Assembly: GCA_023391375.1 (NCBI GenBank)
Contig: JAEWBB010000024.1
Coordinates: 235,930-299,929 of the forward strand
Length of the DNA: 64,000 nt
Source of the DNA: Pseudomonadota bacterium
GTDB taxonomy: Bacteria; Pseudomonadota; Alphaproteobacteria; Sphingomonadales; Sphingomonadaceae
Direction of reading: 5' to 3'
A program made the position numbers and the translations under genes. Positions 54,508 through 63,669 of the stretch are shown here, in pieces. The notes under the pieces are model-generated. The model ran no database searches. It was not told the origin of the DNA and saw nothing but the letters and a program-made list of their open reading frames with translations. Each line of letters starts with the position of its first letter. Position 1 is the stretch's first letter.

Positions 54508-55632
54508 ATGGCCGCAATTCCATTCATATCGATAAATCCCGACCGAAAACCGCTAATCCATCGCGGCGATCTGGTTCAGATTGCTGGAGAATTCTGGTCG
54601 AAGCGACAATTGGAGTTCTATCGCGAAACGACTTTGGGCTGGAGCGTGTGTCCTCTTGGCTACCACTGCTTCTCGGGAATGGATGGTCTGGGAAACAAGA
54701 TCGTCTTCCCGGGCATTTTCGTGAAAACCGAGGATCGTCGTAAGACAAAGATTGCCAATCATCAGCTCGCCTTTTCCAAGGATGCGATCGAGCGCTATGC
54801 AAAACCGCACTTTGAACGGGCATCTGATATTCGAGCCCAGCGCGACGAACTATATCGAAATTTGACGCATGACTTGCGCGGAATTTCGAACGAAATTTAC
54901 AATCAAAGTCTTATTGCGCGCAAACTGGCTGAGAGGAAAAGGGACGGCCAAACATTTAGGTCCTTGGAGAGGGTTCTTGCGGCTCAGCAGATGATGTCCG
55001 TGCGCTTGGACATCATCGACTATGAAAGTGGGCAGGCCATCAAGAGGGGAAGGGGGAGAATTCCCGTATTTCCCAAGCTTGAGAAGGTAATCCATTGCTT
55101 TAGACGTCGAATGTCCGCGGAAAAGCTACGCTATAGATTAGTTGGAAGAAGTTTCGGTGAGACGTCAGGACCCGACATTCTGGAAATCGCATTTTGGGTC
55201 GTCATCGAGAATGCGATTAAATATAGCCCTAAAGAGCGGCAGATAAATTTCTTAATTGATGAAGGGGGCGATTGGATAAAGGTCAACGTCCAGAGTTGGG
55301 GTCCGTGTATCGCTAATAACGAGAGAACTAGGATTTTTGATCGCGACTTTAGGGGCGTGGCTGTTCGGGATAAAGAGAGTCGAGATGGTTCTGGTATTGG
55401 TCTATTTGCGTGCAAGGCGATCATCGAGGGGCAATTCAGGGGGAAAATAAGCGTGAGTCAGACTGGGGATCCAGTATTTATCGACGGGGCGAACTTTTAT
55501 TTCACCGATTTCGAGATAGTACTACCGAGGAGTGCCGACTCTACAGAAAGCTCTGCGCGAATGTCGATCTCGCAACGACGTCGGACAAAATCGCGCGCAC
55601 TCAATCTGGCAAATAGTTCAGCATCGTCGTAA
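54508..55632 (+). CDS. Soluble sensor histidine kinase-like protein
   Basis: 374 residues, no membrane helix. The first 110 residues form an unrecognised domain with WSVCPLGYHCFSGMDGLGNKIVFPG. His121 in RNLTHDLRGISNEI is the probable phosphorylation site; the ATPase domain has VVIENAIKYSP (Asn235) and DGSGIGLFACKAII (residues 293-306). The canonical D-x-G-x-G G1 box is altered to VQSWGPCI. AT-rich like its partner. A TTG nine bases upstream overlaps the regulator's stop as TTGA and may be the true start. Ends in a basic Ser-rich tail. Confidence 0.8.
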   Translation: MAAIPFISINPDRKPLIHRGDLVQIAGEFWSKRQLEFYRETTLGWSVCPLGYHCFSGMDGLGNKIVFPGIFVKTEDRRKTKIANHQLAFSKDAIERYAKPHFERASDIRAQRDELYRNLTHDLRGISNEIYNQSLIARKLAERKRDGQTFRSLERVLAAQQMMSVRLDIIDYESGQAIKRGRGRIPVFPKLEKVIHCFRRRMSAEKLRYRLVGRSFGETSGPDILEIAFWVVIENAIKYSPKERQINFLIDEGGDWIKVNVQSWGPCIANNERTRIFDRDFRGVAVRDKESRDGSGIGLFACKAIIEGQFRGKISVSQTGDPVFIDGANFYFTDFEIVLPRSADSTESSARMSISQRRRTKSRALNLANSSASS

Positions 55633-55865
55633 GTCGTTTAGGTAAATAGTCGACGCCTAATTCGCGATTTTCAATGACCGATTTGCTGGAGTGATCGGTT
55701 CCAGGCGCGCCGAGGGACTGTCGCGCACCGACGAGCTTGGGCGATTAGGTCAATTGACCGATTTTCGAAACGCAGGCTCTCTCCGCTTACTTCTTTGTTC
55801 TCCGACGCGAAAATAGAGAACAGCCAGCCCTCGCGCGGGGTGAAAGCGGCTGCTAGCGTCGGGAC
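55633..55865. other. Intergenic region at the right end of the AT-rich pair
   Basis: No gene seen. Two near-identical segments, TCAATGACCGATTT at 55671-55684 and TCAATTGACCGATTTT at 55750-55765, lie 79 bases apart, and AT content falls back to the chromosomal level by about 55780. It should hold the parC promoter. Confidence 0.4.
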
Positions 55866-58136
55866 ATGGACTCCACCGATCTCTCTATCATTGATGAGCC
55901 GTTTTCGGACGCGCTCTCCAACCGCTACCTCGTCTACGCGCTCTCCACGATCACGGCGCGCTCGCTCCCGGATGTCCGCGACGGGTTGAAGCCGGTACAT
56001 CGCCGCCTGCTGTGGGCGATGCGGCTCCTCAGGCTCGATCCGGCCGGAGCCTACAAGAAATCCGCCCGCGTTGTGGGCGACGTGATCGGCAAATATCACC
56101 CGCACGGCGACCAGTCGGTCTATGACGCGATGGTGCGCCTGGCGCAGGATTTCGCGCTTCGTTATCCGCTGGTCGACGGGCAGGGGAATTTCGGCAACAT
56201 CGACGGCGATAACGCCGCCGCCTATCGCTACACCGAGGCCAAGCTGACGGCGACCGCGGCGCGGATGATGGCCGGGCTCGACGAGGGCACGGTGACCCTC
56301 AAGCCGACCTATAACGGCGAGGAAGAAGAGCCCGAGGTCTTCCCCGGCCTGTTCCCCAATTTGCTGGCCAACGGGGCGAGCGGGATCGCGGTCGGCATGG
56401 CGACCAGCATCCCGCCGCACAACGTCCACGAGCTGGCCGACGCGGCGCGCTATTTGATCGACCATCCGGGCGCGGCGGATGCGAAGCTGATGGACTTCGT
56501 GAAGGGGCCCGACTTTCCGACCGGAGGCGTGCTGGTCGATGCGCCGGAGACGATTCAACACGCCTATGCGACGGGGCGGGGCAGTTTCCGCATTCGTGCG
56601 AAAATCGAGGTCGAGCGGGAGAAGGGCGGGGGCTGGAACCTGGTCGTCACCGAGATCCCGTACGGGGTGGCCAAGGGCAAGCTGATCGAGGCGATCGCCG
56701 AGCTGATCGCGGGCAAGAAGCTGCCGATCCTCGCCGACGTGCGCGACGAGAGCGCCGAGGACATCCGCGTGGTGCTGGAGCCCAGGAGCCGGACGGTCGA
56801 TCCGGAACTCCTCATGGAGAGCCTGTTCAAGATGAGCGAGCTGGAGGTGCGGTTCAGCCTCAACCTCAACGTGCTCGACAAGCATCGCACGCCGGGCGTG
56901 ATGAGCCTGAAACAGGCGCTGGCGAGCTGGCTGGAGTTCCAGCAGGAGGTGCTGGTCCGCCGGAGCCAGACGCGGATCGGGAAGATCGACGACCGGCTGG
57001 AGCTGCTGGAGGGCTTCCTCAAGGCGTTCCTCAACCTCGACCGGGTGATCGAGATCATCCGCACCGAGGACGAGCCCAAGGCGGTGATGATCGAAGAGTT
57101 CGTGCTGACCGACCGGCAGGCCGAGGCGATCCTCAACATGCGGCTGCGCAGTTTGCGCAAGCTCGAGGAGATGGAGATCGGGCGCGAGCGCGATGCGCTG
57201 GTCAGCGAGCGCGAGGGGCTTAGCGCGCTGGTGGCGGACGAGGCGCTGCAGTGGAAGCGGCTGAAGGCGGATCTGACCGACCTGAAGAAGGCCTATGCCC
57301 ATGACGCGCGGCGGACGCGGGTCGAGCAGGCGAGTGCGCCCAAGGAACTCGACTGGTCGGCGATGATCGAGAAGGAGCCGATCACCGTGCTGCTGTCGGC
57401 GCGCGGCTGGATCAAGGCGATGAAGGGGCACCAGACGCAAGAGAGCGTGGCCGAGCAGAAGTGGAAGGAGGGCGACGCGCTGGCGCTCTCCGTGCAGGCG
57501 CAGACGACCGACCGGATCCTGCTGATCGCCGACAACGGGCGGGCGTTCACGCTGGCCGGCGACCGGCTGCCCGGCGGACGCGGGTTTGGCGAGCCGGTGC
57601 GCCTGACACTCGACATCGAGGCGGAGGCGGAGATCGTGGCGATGGTGGTGGCGCGCGGCGAGACGCGGCTGCTGCTGGGAAGCTCCGACGGGCGCGGGTT
57701 CGTGTCGACCGGCGAAGCGGCGCTCGCCGAAACGCGCAAGGGCAAGCAGCTGGTCAATTTGAAGGCCGGGTCGAAGGTGCGGGTGGCGCGGGTCGTGCCG
57801 GCAGCCGCGGATTCGATTGCGGTGATCGGCGAGAACCGGAAGATGCTGGTGTTCAAGCTGTCCGAACTGCCCGAGCTGGGGCGCGGCTCGGGGGTGCAGC
57901 TGCAGCGCTACCGCGACGGCGGATTGAGCGACGCGATGGCCTTCGCGCTGGCCGACGGCATCAGCTGGCCGATGGGCGGCGACAGCGGGCGGGTGCGGAC
58001 GGAGCTGGACCTGACGCCCTGGCGGGCGATCCGCGGGGCGAGCGGCCGGATCGCGCCCAACGGCTTCCCCCGCTCGAACCTGTTCGAGGCGGTGCCGCCG
58101 CGGGCGGAAACGGATGAAAATTCGGTAGCGAAATGA
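55866..58136 (+). CDS. parC: DNA topoisomerase IV subunit A
   Basis: 756 residues. Decatenates chromosomes with Par[36 protein letters not shown] opens the breakage-reunion domain; the active tyrosine is Tyr122 in [11 protein letters not shown]; the quinolone region reads [13 protein letters not shown] with Gln83 at the position of E. coli ParC Ser80. The C-terminal beta-pinwheel is shorter than in GyrA and lacks a GyrA box, which separates it from gyrase. Confidence 0.96.
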   Translation: MDSTDLSIIDEPFSDALSNRYLVYALSTITARSLPDVRDGLKPVHRRLLWAMRLLRLDPAGAYKKSARVVGDVIGKYHPHGDQSVYDAMVRLAQDFALRYPLVDGQGNFGNIDGDNAAAYRYTEAKLTATAARMMAGLDEGTVTLKPTYNGEEEEPEVFPGLFPNLLANGASGIAVGMATSIPPHNVHELADAARYLIDHPGAADAKLMDFVKGPDFPTGGVLVDAPETIQHAYATGRGSFRIRAKIEVEREKGGGWNLVVTEIPYGVAKGKLIEAIAELIAGKKLPILADVRDESAEDIRVVLEPRSRTVDPELLMESLFKMSELEVRFSLNLNVLDKHRTPGVMSLKQALASWLEFQQEVLVRRSQTRIGKIDDRLELLEGFLKAFLNLDRVIEIIRTEDEPKAVMIEEFVLTDRQAEAILNMRLRSLRKLEEMEIGRERDALVSEREGLSALVADEALQWKRLKADLTDLKKAYAHDARRTRVEQASAPKELDWSAMIEKEPITVLLSARGWIKAMKGHQTQESVAEQKWKEGDALALSVQAQTTDRILLIADNGRAFTLAGDRLPGGRGFGEPVRLTLDIEAEAEIVAMVVARGETRLLLGSSDGRGFVSTGEAALAETRKGKQLVNLKAGSKVRVARVVPAAADSIAVIGENRKMLVFKLSELPELGRGSGVQLQRYRDGGLSDAMAFALADGISWPMGGDSGRVRTELDLTPWRAIRGASGRIAPNGFPRSNLFEAVPPRAETDENSVAK

Positions 58137-58173
58137 CGATGCGTTAACCTGTCCGCCTTTAACAGGGACGGGT

Positions 58174-59922
58174 ATGACGGCTGCAGTGAACCGCTCGGCC
58201 GCGCCGATCGGCGCTGGTCCTGCGGCACTTGTGGGCGAGTTGGACGCGTCTCAGCACGCTGCCGACCAGGCCCTGCTGGACGCCCTGCCGATCGCGGCAG
58301 CGGTGATCGTGCGGCCGTCGGATGCGCTCGAGATGGTGGCGTGGAATAGCCGCTTCGCCGAGGCGATGGCGCGCTCGTCCAACCCGGCGGTGCGCAGCGG
58401 CAACCTAGCCGAGCTGCGCGACGGGCCGGTGGGGGCGATGGTCCACGGCTTCCTCGACGATTATGCCGAGCCGAGCGAGCTCGATTTCCGCGACGGGGAA
58501 GGGCTGAAGGCGCGGCACTACCGGCTGAAACTGGCGCCGCTGCCGCGGCCGGAAGGCTGCACCGCGCCGCGCTGCCTCGCCAGCCTGGTCGACCGGACGC
58601 TCGAGGTGCAGCAGGAAAAGACGCTGCGCGCCGAAATGCTGCGCGACAGCCTGACCGGCCTCGCCAACCGGCTGGGCTTTACCGAATCGATCGAGGCCGA
58701 GCTCGACAAGCGCGACGGCCGGGCGAGCGAGCATGCGGTGCTGGTCATCGACATGCGGCGGTTTTCGCGGATCAACGAATCGATGGGCAGCCTGGCCGGG
58801 GACGAGCTGATCATCACCTTTGCCCGGCGGTTGATGAGCACGCTGCGCGCCGGCGACGTGCTGGCGCGGACGGGCGGCAACGAATTCGGCATCCTGGTCG
58901 CGATCAAGCGGGGGGCGGGCGATGCGCTGAAGGCCGCCGACCGGATCCTCCAGACGATGACCGCGCCGTTCCGGCTAAGCGAGATGGAAATCCGCGTCGA
59001 ATGCGCGATCGGCGTGGCGCTGATGGCCGACGGGCAGGACCCGGAAGAGCTGTTCCGCTCGGCCCAGTTCGCGGTCAAGCAGGCCAAGCAGGCGGGGCGC
59101 CCGCAGGTCTACGAGCCGAGCGAAGCGAGCGCGGCCCGGCGGCGCTTCTCGATCGAGACGGAATTGCGCCGCGCGCTCGAGAAGGAGCAGCTAAAGCTTT
59201 GCTACCAGCCGCTGATCAACCTGCGCACCGGCGAAGTCAGCGGGTTCGAGGCACTGGCCCGCTGGCACCATGACGAGCGCGGCGAGATCAGCCCGACCGA
59301 ATTTATCCCGGTGGCGGAAGAGAGCGGGCTGATCCTGCAGCTCGGCCGGTGGGCGATGGAGCGGGCGGCGGCGACGCTGGCCGGCTGGGACGCCGAAGCA
59401 GGCGAGCGGTTGCCGGTCTACGTCGGGGTCAACCTCAGCGCGATCCAGGTGGCGCGCGACGATGTCGCCGGGATGGTGGAGGGCGCGCTGAAGGCGGCGG
59501 GGATCGACGGCAGTCGCCTGACGCTGGAGCTGACCGAAAGCTCGATCGTCAACGACCCGGCCCGCGCGATGCGGGTGTTCGAGGCGCTGAAGGCCCTCGA
59601 CGCGACGGTGGCGATGGACGATTTCGGTACCGGCTATTCCAGCCTCGCCTACCTCCAGCGCTTGCCGATCGACATCCTCAAGATCGACCGCAGCTTCGTC
59701 ACCGGGATGCTGGGCGACAGCGACAGCGTGGCGATTGTCCGCGCCATCCTCAGCCTCGCCGACGCGCTGAACATGTCGACCATCGCCGAAGGGGTGGAGA
59801 GCGTCGAGCTGGCGACCACGCTGGCGGCGCTCGGCTGCGTCTCGGGGCAGGGGTTCTATTTCTCCAAGCCGCTCGAAGCCGACGCGGCGCTGGATTACTG
59901 GAAAAGCCGCCGAAAGGCCTAG
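58174..59922 (+). CDS. GGDEF-EAL protein with degenerate GGDEF
   Basis: 582 residues, no membrane helix. An N-terminal PAS-like region (DALPIAAAVIVRPSDALEMVAWNSRFAEAM) precedes a GGDEF domain whose active site reads GGNEF (residues 234-238), so cyclase activity is probably lost. The EAL domain is intact: EAL at 359-361 in GFEALARWHH, ELTESSIVND, DDFGTGYSSLAYLQRLPIDILKIDRSFV and EGVES. A c-di-GMP phosphodiesterase is the best prediction, perhaps with GTP sensing by the GGDEF part. Confidence 0.92.
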   Translation: MTAAVNRSAAPIGAGPAALVGELDASQHAADQALLDALPIAAAVIVRPSDALEMVAWNSRFAEAMARSSNPAVRSGNLAELRDGPVGAMVHGFLDDYAEPSELDFRDGEGLKARHYRLKLAPLPRPEGCTAPRCLASLVDRTLEVQQEKTLRAEMLRDSLTGLANRLGFTESIEAELDKRDGRASEHAVLVIDMRRFSRINESMGSLAGDELIITFARRLMSTLRAGDVLARTGGNEFGILVAIKRGAGDALKAADRILQTMTAPFRLSEMEIRVECAIGVALMADGQDPEELFRSAQFAVKQAKQAGRPQVYEPSEASAARRRFSIETELRRALEKEQLKLCYQPLINLRTGEVSGFEALARWHHDERGEISPTEFIPVAEESGLILQLGRWAMERAAATLAGWDAEAGERLPVYVGVNLSAIQVARDDVAGMVEGALKAAGIDGSRLTLELTESSIVNDPARAMRVFEALKALDATVAMDDFGTGYSSLAYLQRLPIDILKIDRSFVTGMLGDSDSVAIVRAILSLADALNMSTIAEGVESVELATTLAALGCVSGQGFYFSKPLEADAALDYWKSRRKA

Positions 59923-61094
59923 GCCAGCGCGGCCTGCACGATCGCTTCAAATGCATCGCCGGTCGGAAAGCCGGCGCGGATCCATTCACGCTCGATGCGC
60001 TTCAGGGTGCGGGCGACCTCCGGCCCTTCCGTCACGCCGCGGCCGATCAGCTTGCCGCCGGAAATCGGCAGGCGCGGTACCGGCCAGTCGTGGATCGCGG
60101 CGGCTTCGTCATAGCGGCCGGCCAGAAGCAGGCGGTCGAGCGCGCCCTCGTTGCCAAGATCGTAAGCGAGGGTGCGCGGATCGTCGTCGGGGGTCAGGCG
60201 GTGAGCGGCGCTGACGAGGCGCTTCTTGGCCTTGTTCGACAGTTTGAGGCGCGCACCGATGCGTTCCGCCACTGCCGGGTCGGGCGGGAGGAGGGCGGCG
60301 AGGCGGCGGACGGAATCGGGCGCGATGCCGGCGGCCTGCTCGCCCAACGCCAGCGCGCCGATGCGCGCCGCGCCCTGGTCGTCCGCCTCCGGGATCACCG
60401 GCAGGAAGATGCCGTTGGCGGCCATCAGTTCGATCGTTCGCGACGGGTCGGGGAGGGCGAGCAGCTTGAGCAGTTCGTCGGCAATCCGTTCGCGGGACAG
60501 GGCCATCAGGTCGTTGGCGCGCTTGCGGCAGGCCTCCAGCCCTTGCGGGTCGGGCGCCTTGTCCGGGGCGAAACGGGCGTGGAAGCGGAAGAAGCGCAGG
60601 ATGCGCAAATGATCTTCGGCGATCCGCGTCGCCGCGTCGCCGATGAAGCGCACGCGGCGGGCATGAAGGTCGTCGATGCCGCCGAAATAGTCGAACACCT
60701 CGCCGGTCAGCGGGTCGGCATAGAGCGCGTTGATGGTGAAATCGCGCCGTGCCGCGTCGGCCTGCCAGTCGTCGGTGAAGGCGACCGTGGCGCGGCGGCC
60801 GTCGGTCGACACGTCGGCGCGAAGCGTGGTGACCTCGACCACCGTGCCGGACGAGACGGCCGTGACGGTGCCATGGTCGATGCCGGTCGGCACGACCTTG
60901 ATGCGCGCTTTTTCGAGCAACGCCGTGACCACTTCGGGGAGAAGTGGTGTGGCGACGTCGAGGTCCTTGCACTCTTCGCCGAGCGCCAGGTCGCGGACCG
61001 CGCCGCCGACCATCCGCGCCCGGCCGGGGCCAAGCGCGTCGAGCAGCCGGCGCACGCCGGGTCGGTCGAGCCAGGAGGCGGGGTCGACCCTCAG
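59919..61094 (-). CDS. cca: CCA tRNA nucleotidyltransferase / poly(A) polymerase family
   Basis: 391 residues. Catalytic core ARMVGGAVRDLALGEECKDLDVATPL with the two Asp of DLD, then RRDFTINALYAD and YFGGIDDLHARRVRFIGDAATRIAEDHLRILRFFRFHARF, the family's specificity motifs. It adds or repairs the CCA end of tRNAs. No ATG or GTG fits; a CTG preceded by GGAGG overlaps the nudix stop as CTGA and gives the usual N-terminal length. Confidence 0.9.
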   Translation of the reverse strand: MRVDPASWLDRPGVRRLLDALGPGRARMVGGAVRDLALGEECKDLDVATPLLPEVVTALLEKARIKVVPTGIDHGTVTAVSSGTVVEVTTLRADVSTDGRRATVAFTDDWQADAARRDFTINALYADPLTGEVFDYFGGIDDLHARRVRFIGDAATRIAEDHLRILRFFRFHARFAPDKAPDPQGLEACRKRANDLMALSRERIADELLKLLALPDPSRTIELMAANGIFLPVIPEADDQGAARIGALALGEQAAGIAPDSVRRLAALLPPDPAVAERIGARLKLSNKAKKRLVSAAHRLTPDDDPRTLAYDLGNEGALDRLLLAGRYDEAAAIHDWPVPRLPISGGKLIGRGVTEGPEVARTLKRIEREWIRAGFPTGDAFEAIVQAALA

Positions 61095-61669
61095 CCGAGC
61101 CTCCGCGCGAGGTTGACCAGCATGGCGGCGGTGGCGCCCCAGATGCGCCGGCCCTGCCACGGGATTTCGAAATAATGCCTGAGCTGGCCGCGAAACATCG
61201 CTTCCCGGCGGTGCTGGTTGGCAGGATCGAGCACGAAGTCGAGCGGCACCTCGAACCAGTCGACCACTTCGGCCGGGTTGGCCTTCAGCGGCAGGTCCGG
61301 CGTGACCATGCCGACCACCGGCGTGACGATGAAGTTGGTCACGGTGCGGTAGGTGTCGGCCTCGCCTAACAGGCGGACGTGCGCCGGGTCGAGATCGATC
61401 TCCTCCCACGCCTCGCGAAGCGCGGCCTGCCGAGCGGTTTCGCCCGGGTCGAGCCGGCCGCCGGGGAAGGCGATCTGGCCGGCATGGTTGCGCATCGTGT
61501 CCGGGCGGGTGGTGAGGATCAGGCCGGGCCGCAGGCGGTCGGTGATGGCGACCAGCACGGCGGCGGCGCGGGCCGGTTCGGACGATCCCTCGATCATGTC
61601 GCCGGGCAGGATGTCGGCCGGCGACGCGAGGGCAAGGGCGGCGGCGATGCGGTCGGCGCTCAGCATCAT
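61091..61669 (-). CDS. CoA pyrophosphatase (nudix hydrolase)
   Basis: 192 residues. Nudix box GGRLDPGETARQAALREAWEEIDL is intact, preceded by the NudL-type LTTRPDTMRNHAGQIAFPGG, which marks CoA or acyl-CoA pyrophosphatases. ATGATG start overlaps the DUF1285 stop. Part of the conserved-looking DUF1285-nudix-cca operon. Confidence 0.92.
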   Translation of the reverse strand: MMLSADRIAAALALASPADILPGDMIEGSSEPARAAAVLVAITDRLRPGLILTTRPDTMRNHAGQIAFPGGRLDPGETARQAALREAWEEIDLDPAHVRLLGEADTYRTVTNFIVTPVVGMVTPDLPLKANPAEVVDWFEVPLDFVLDPANQHRREAMFRGQLRHYFEIPWQGRRIWGATAAMLVNLARRLG

Positions 61670-62232
61670 GCCGGTTCCAGCGGGAAGAAGGCGCCGTCGG
61701 ACCAGACGCCCGGCGGCTGATGCCCTTCTTCCAGCGCGATGTCGGCGAGTTCGAGGTAGAGTGGCAGGGCGAGTTCCGCCTCAAGCCCGTGACGGACGGC
61801 GAGGCGCGGGGACAGTCCGTGGTCGGTCTCGACCACGGTGAGCGCATGGCCCGGGCCAGCGATGACCGCATCGCCGCTGTCGAGCCGGAAGGCGATGCGC
61901 CGCGCGTCGCCAACGCCCTCCATCGTCATTTCGAGAGCGCGGAAGGCTGTGTTTTCCACCTCGATGGTCAGTTTCTCGACCGGGGTGACGAGGACGTGGC
62001 TGCCGTCGGATTCACGCCGAAGGACGGTCGAGAACAGCCGCACCATCGCCTCGCGGCTGATCGGGCTGCCCTGGTGATACCAGGTGCCGTCGCGGGCGAT
62101 GCGCATGTCGCTGTTGCCGCAATGGGCCGGATCCCACCTGTCCACCGGCGCGCCGCCGCGCGCGTCGATCGCGGCGGCGAGCGCGTCGAGGCTCTGGCCA
62201 GCAAGATCGAGGGGAGGGTGGGTTTCGGGCAT
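61666..62232 (-). CDS. DUF1285 domain protein
   Basis: 188 residues. Recognised by CGNSDMRIARDGTWYHQGSPISREAMVRLFSTVLRRESDGSHVLVTPVEKLTIEVENTAF, the family core. Cytoplasmic, function unknown, commonly upstream of the nudix and cca genes in alphaproteobacteria. First gene of a three-gene operon. Confidence 0.9.
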   Translation of the reverse strand: MPETHPPLDLAGQSLDALAAAIDARGGAPVDRWDPAHCGNSDMRIARDGTWYHQGSPISREAMVRLFSTVLRRESDGSHVLVTPVEKLTIEVENTAFRALEMTMEGVGDARRIAFRLDSGDAVIAGPGHALTVVETDHGLSPRLAVRHGLEAELALPLYLELADIALEEGHQPPGVWSDGAFFPLEPA

Positions 62233-62313
62233 TCGTCCTTCCTTGTCATTGCGGGGCAAGCGACGCAATCCGGCCCTTGCGCCGACCGGCCGCCTTCGTC
62301 ACTGCGTGGGGCC

Positions 62314-63054
62314 ATGACGGAGAGACAACGCACCGCCATCGTCACCGGCGCCGCCCGGCGTGTCGGGCGCGCGATCAGCGAGGCCCTGCTCGCCGACGGT
62401 TGGCGCGTCGTGGCGCAGGTGCGCGACGAAGGCGACCCGGTGGCCGAGGGCGCAACCCGCGTCGCGACGGACCTCGCCGATCCGGCGAGCGCGGCGCGGA
62501 TTTTCGATGCGGCGGGCGAGGGCGTGACGCTGCTGGTGAACAGCGCGGCGCGGTTCGCACCCGATTCCCTGGCCCAGCCCGACGCAAACGAATTTTCCCG
62601 CCACATGGATGTCAACGTGCGCATGCCGGCGCTGCTGATCGCCGAACTGGCGCGGCGGCATGGCGGGGAGGAGGCGCTGGTCGTCAACATCCTCGATTCG
62701 AAGCTCGGCGCGCCCAATCCCGATTTCCTGTCCTACACGCTGAGCAAATATGCGCTGGCCGGCCTGACCGAGGTGTCGGCGCGTGCGCTGGCGACGCAGG
62801 GCATTCGCGTGAATGCCATCGCCCCGGCACTCATGCTGCCGTCGGGCGAGCAGGACCGGGCGGCGTTCGAGCGGGTCCATGCGCTCAACCCTCTGGCCTA
62901 CGGCATCGAGGTCGACGACCTGGTCGGCGCGATCCGCTTCCTGGTTGAACAGCGGGGCGTGACCGGCCAGACGCTGACCCTCGACGGCGGGCAGCGGTTC
63001 CTGGCCCTGCCGCGCGACGTGGCGTTTCTCGACGAAGAAGAGGGTAGCGATTGA
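62314..63054 (+). CDS. folM: FolM/pteridine reductase-like SDR
   Basis: 246 residues. The cofactor loop reads VTGAARRVGRAI, the TGx3RxG variant typical of pteridine reductases and FolM, not the usual TGx3GxG. The catalytic pair is in SYTLSKYALAG. Predicted to reduce dihydrofolate or dihydromonapterin with NADPH. folB follows with a one-base stop/start overlap (TGATG), which strengthens the folate assignment. Confidence 0.83.
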   Translation: MTERQRTAIVTGAARRVGRAISEALLADGWRVVAQVRDEGDPVAEGATRVATDLADPASAARIFDAAGEGVTLLVNSAARFAPDSLAQPDANEFSRHMDVNVRMPALLIAELARRHGGEEALVVNILDSKLGAPNPDFLSYTLSKYALAGLTEVSARALATQGIRVNAIAPALMLPSGEQDRAAFERVHALNPLAYGIEVDDLVGAIRFLVEQRGVTGQTLTLDGGQRFLALPRDVAFLDEEEGSD

Positions 63055-63473
63055 TGGACAGGCCGGTGCAACTCGAGGGGATGGCCAACCCCGCCTTGCG
63101 GGTCGAGGTCGGCAAGGTCGTGATCGATTCGCTTGACGTCATGGCCGACATGGGGTTCCACGATTTCGAGGTCGGCAATCCGCAGCGGCTGCTGGTCTCG
63201 GTCGAGCTGTGGCTCGATGGGGCCGAGGTGCCGCCGGACAATGACGACCCGGCCGGGGCATGGGACTACGACTTCATCGTCCAGGAGATCCGCAGGCTGG
63301 CGACGGAGCGGCGCTACAACCTGCAGGAAACGCTGGCGCATGCGCTGTTCGGGCGGCTCGCCGAAGCGCGCGGCGTGCGGGCGATTCGTATTAAAACTGT
63401 CAAACCCGACGTTTACCCAGACGCCGCCGGCGTTGGCGTCGAGATCGCCTCCTTCAAGGGGTCGGCTCCATAG
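63054..63473 (+). CDS. folB: Dihydroneopterin aldolase
   Basis: 139 residues. VVIDSLDVMADMGFHDFEVGNPQRLLVSVELWLDG fits the FolB fold, YDFIVQEIRRLATERRYNLQETLAHALFGRLAE holds the substrate Glu and the IRIKTVKPDVYPDAAGVGVEI strand the Lys. Converts dihydroneopterin to 6-hydroxymethyl-dihydropterin in folate synthesis. Confidence 0.9.
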   Translation: MDRPVQLEGMANPALRVEVGKVVIDSLDVMADMGFHDFEVGNPQRLLVSVELWLDGAEVPPDNDDPAGAWDYDFIVQEIRRLATERRYNLQETLAHALFGRLAEARGVRAIRIKTVKPDVYPDAAGVGVEIASFKGSAP

Positions 63474-63561
63474 GCGGTGTGTTTTCGTCGATGAGTCGAC
63501 GGAGGCGGAACAAAATCCGTTGCACGCCCTTTATGGCTTGATTAAGGAACGGCGCGTCTGT

Positions 63562-63582
63562 CGATGTGATGTTGATACATCG
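63562..63582. promoter_or_regulatory. Inverted repeat upstream of tonB
   Basis: CGATGT and ACATCG as 6-bp arms spaced by 9 bases, about 90 bases before the tonB start. The size suits a dimeric repressor operator, but it does not match the Fur consensus and could be chance. Confidence 0.3.
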
Positions 63583-63669
63583 GCGGTCCCGACAAAGGAC
63601 ATTTCGCGGCCGCGTTTCTGGCCCGTCCGGCTGTTGGGACCATCACGATATTAGGAGACTTGCGGGTTA

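Noticed and set aside
55671..55765. Near-repeat TCAA(T)TGACCGATTT pair as attachment sites of the AT-rich cassette
   Set aside because: Both copies are on the same side of the cassette; no matching copy was found at its left end.
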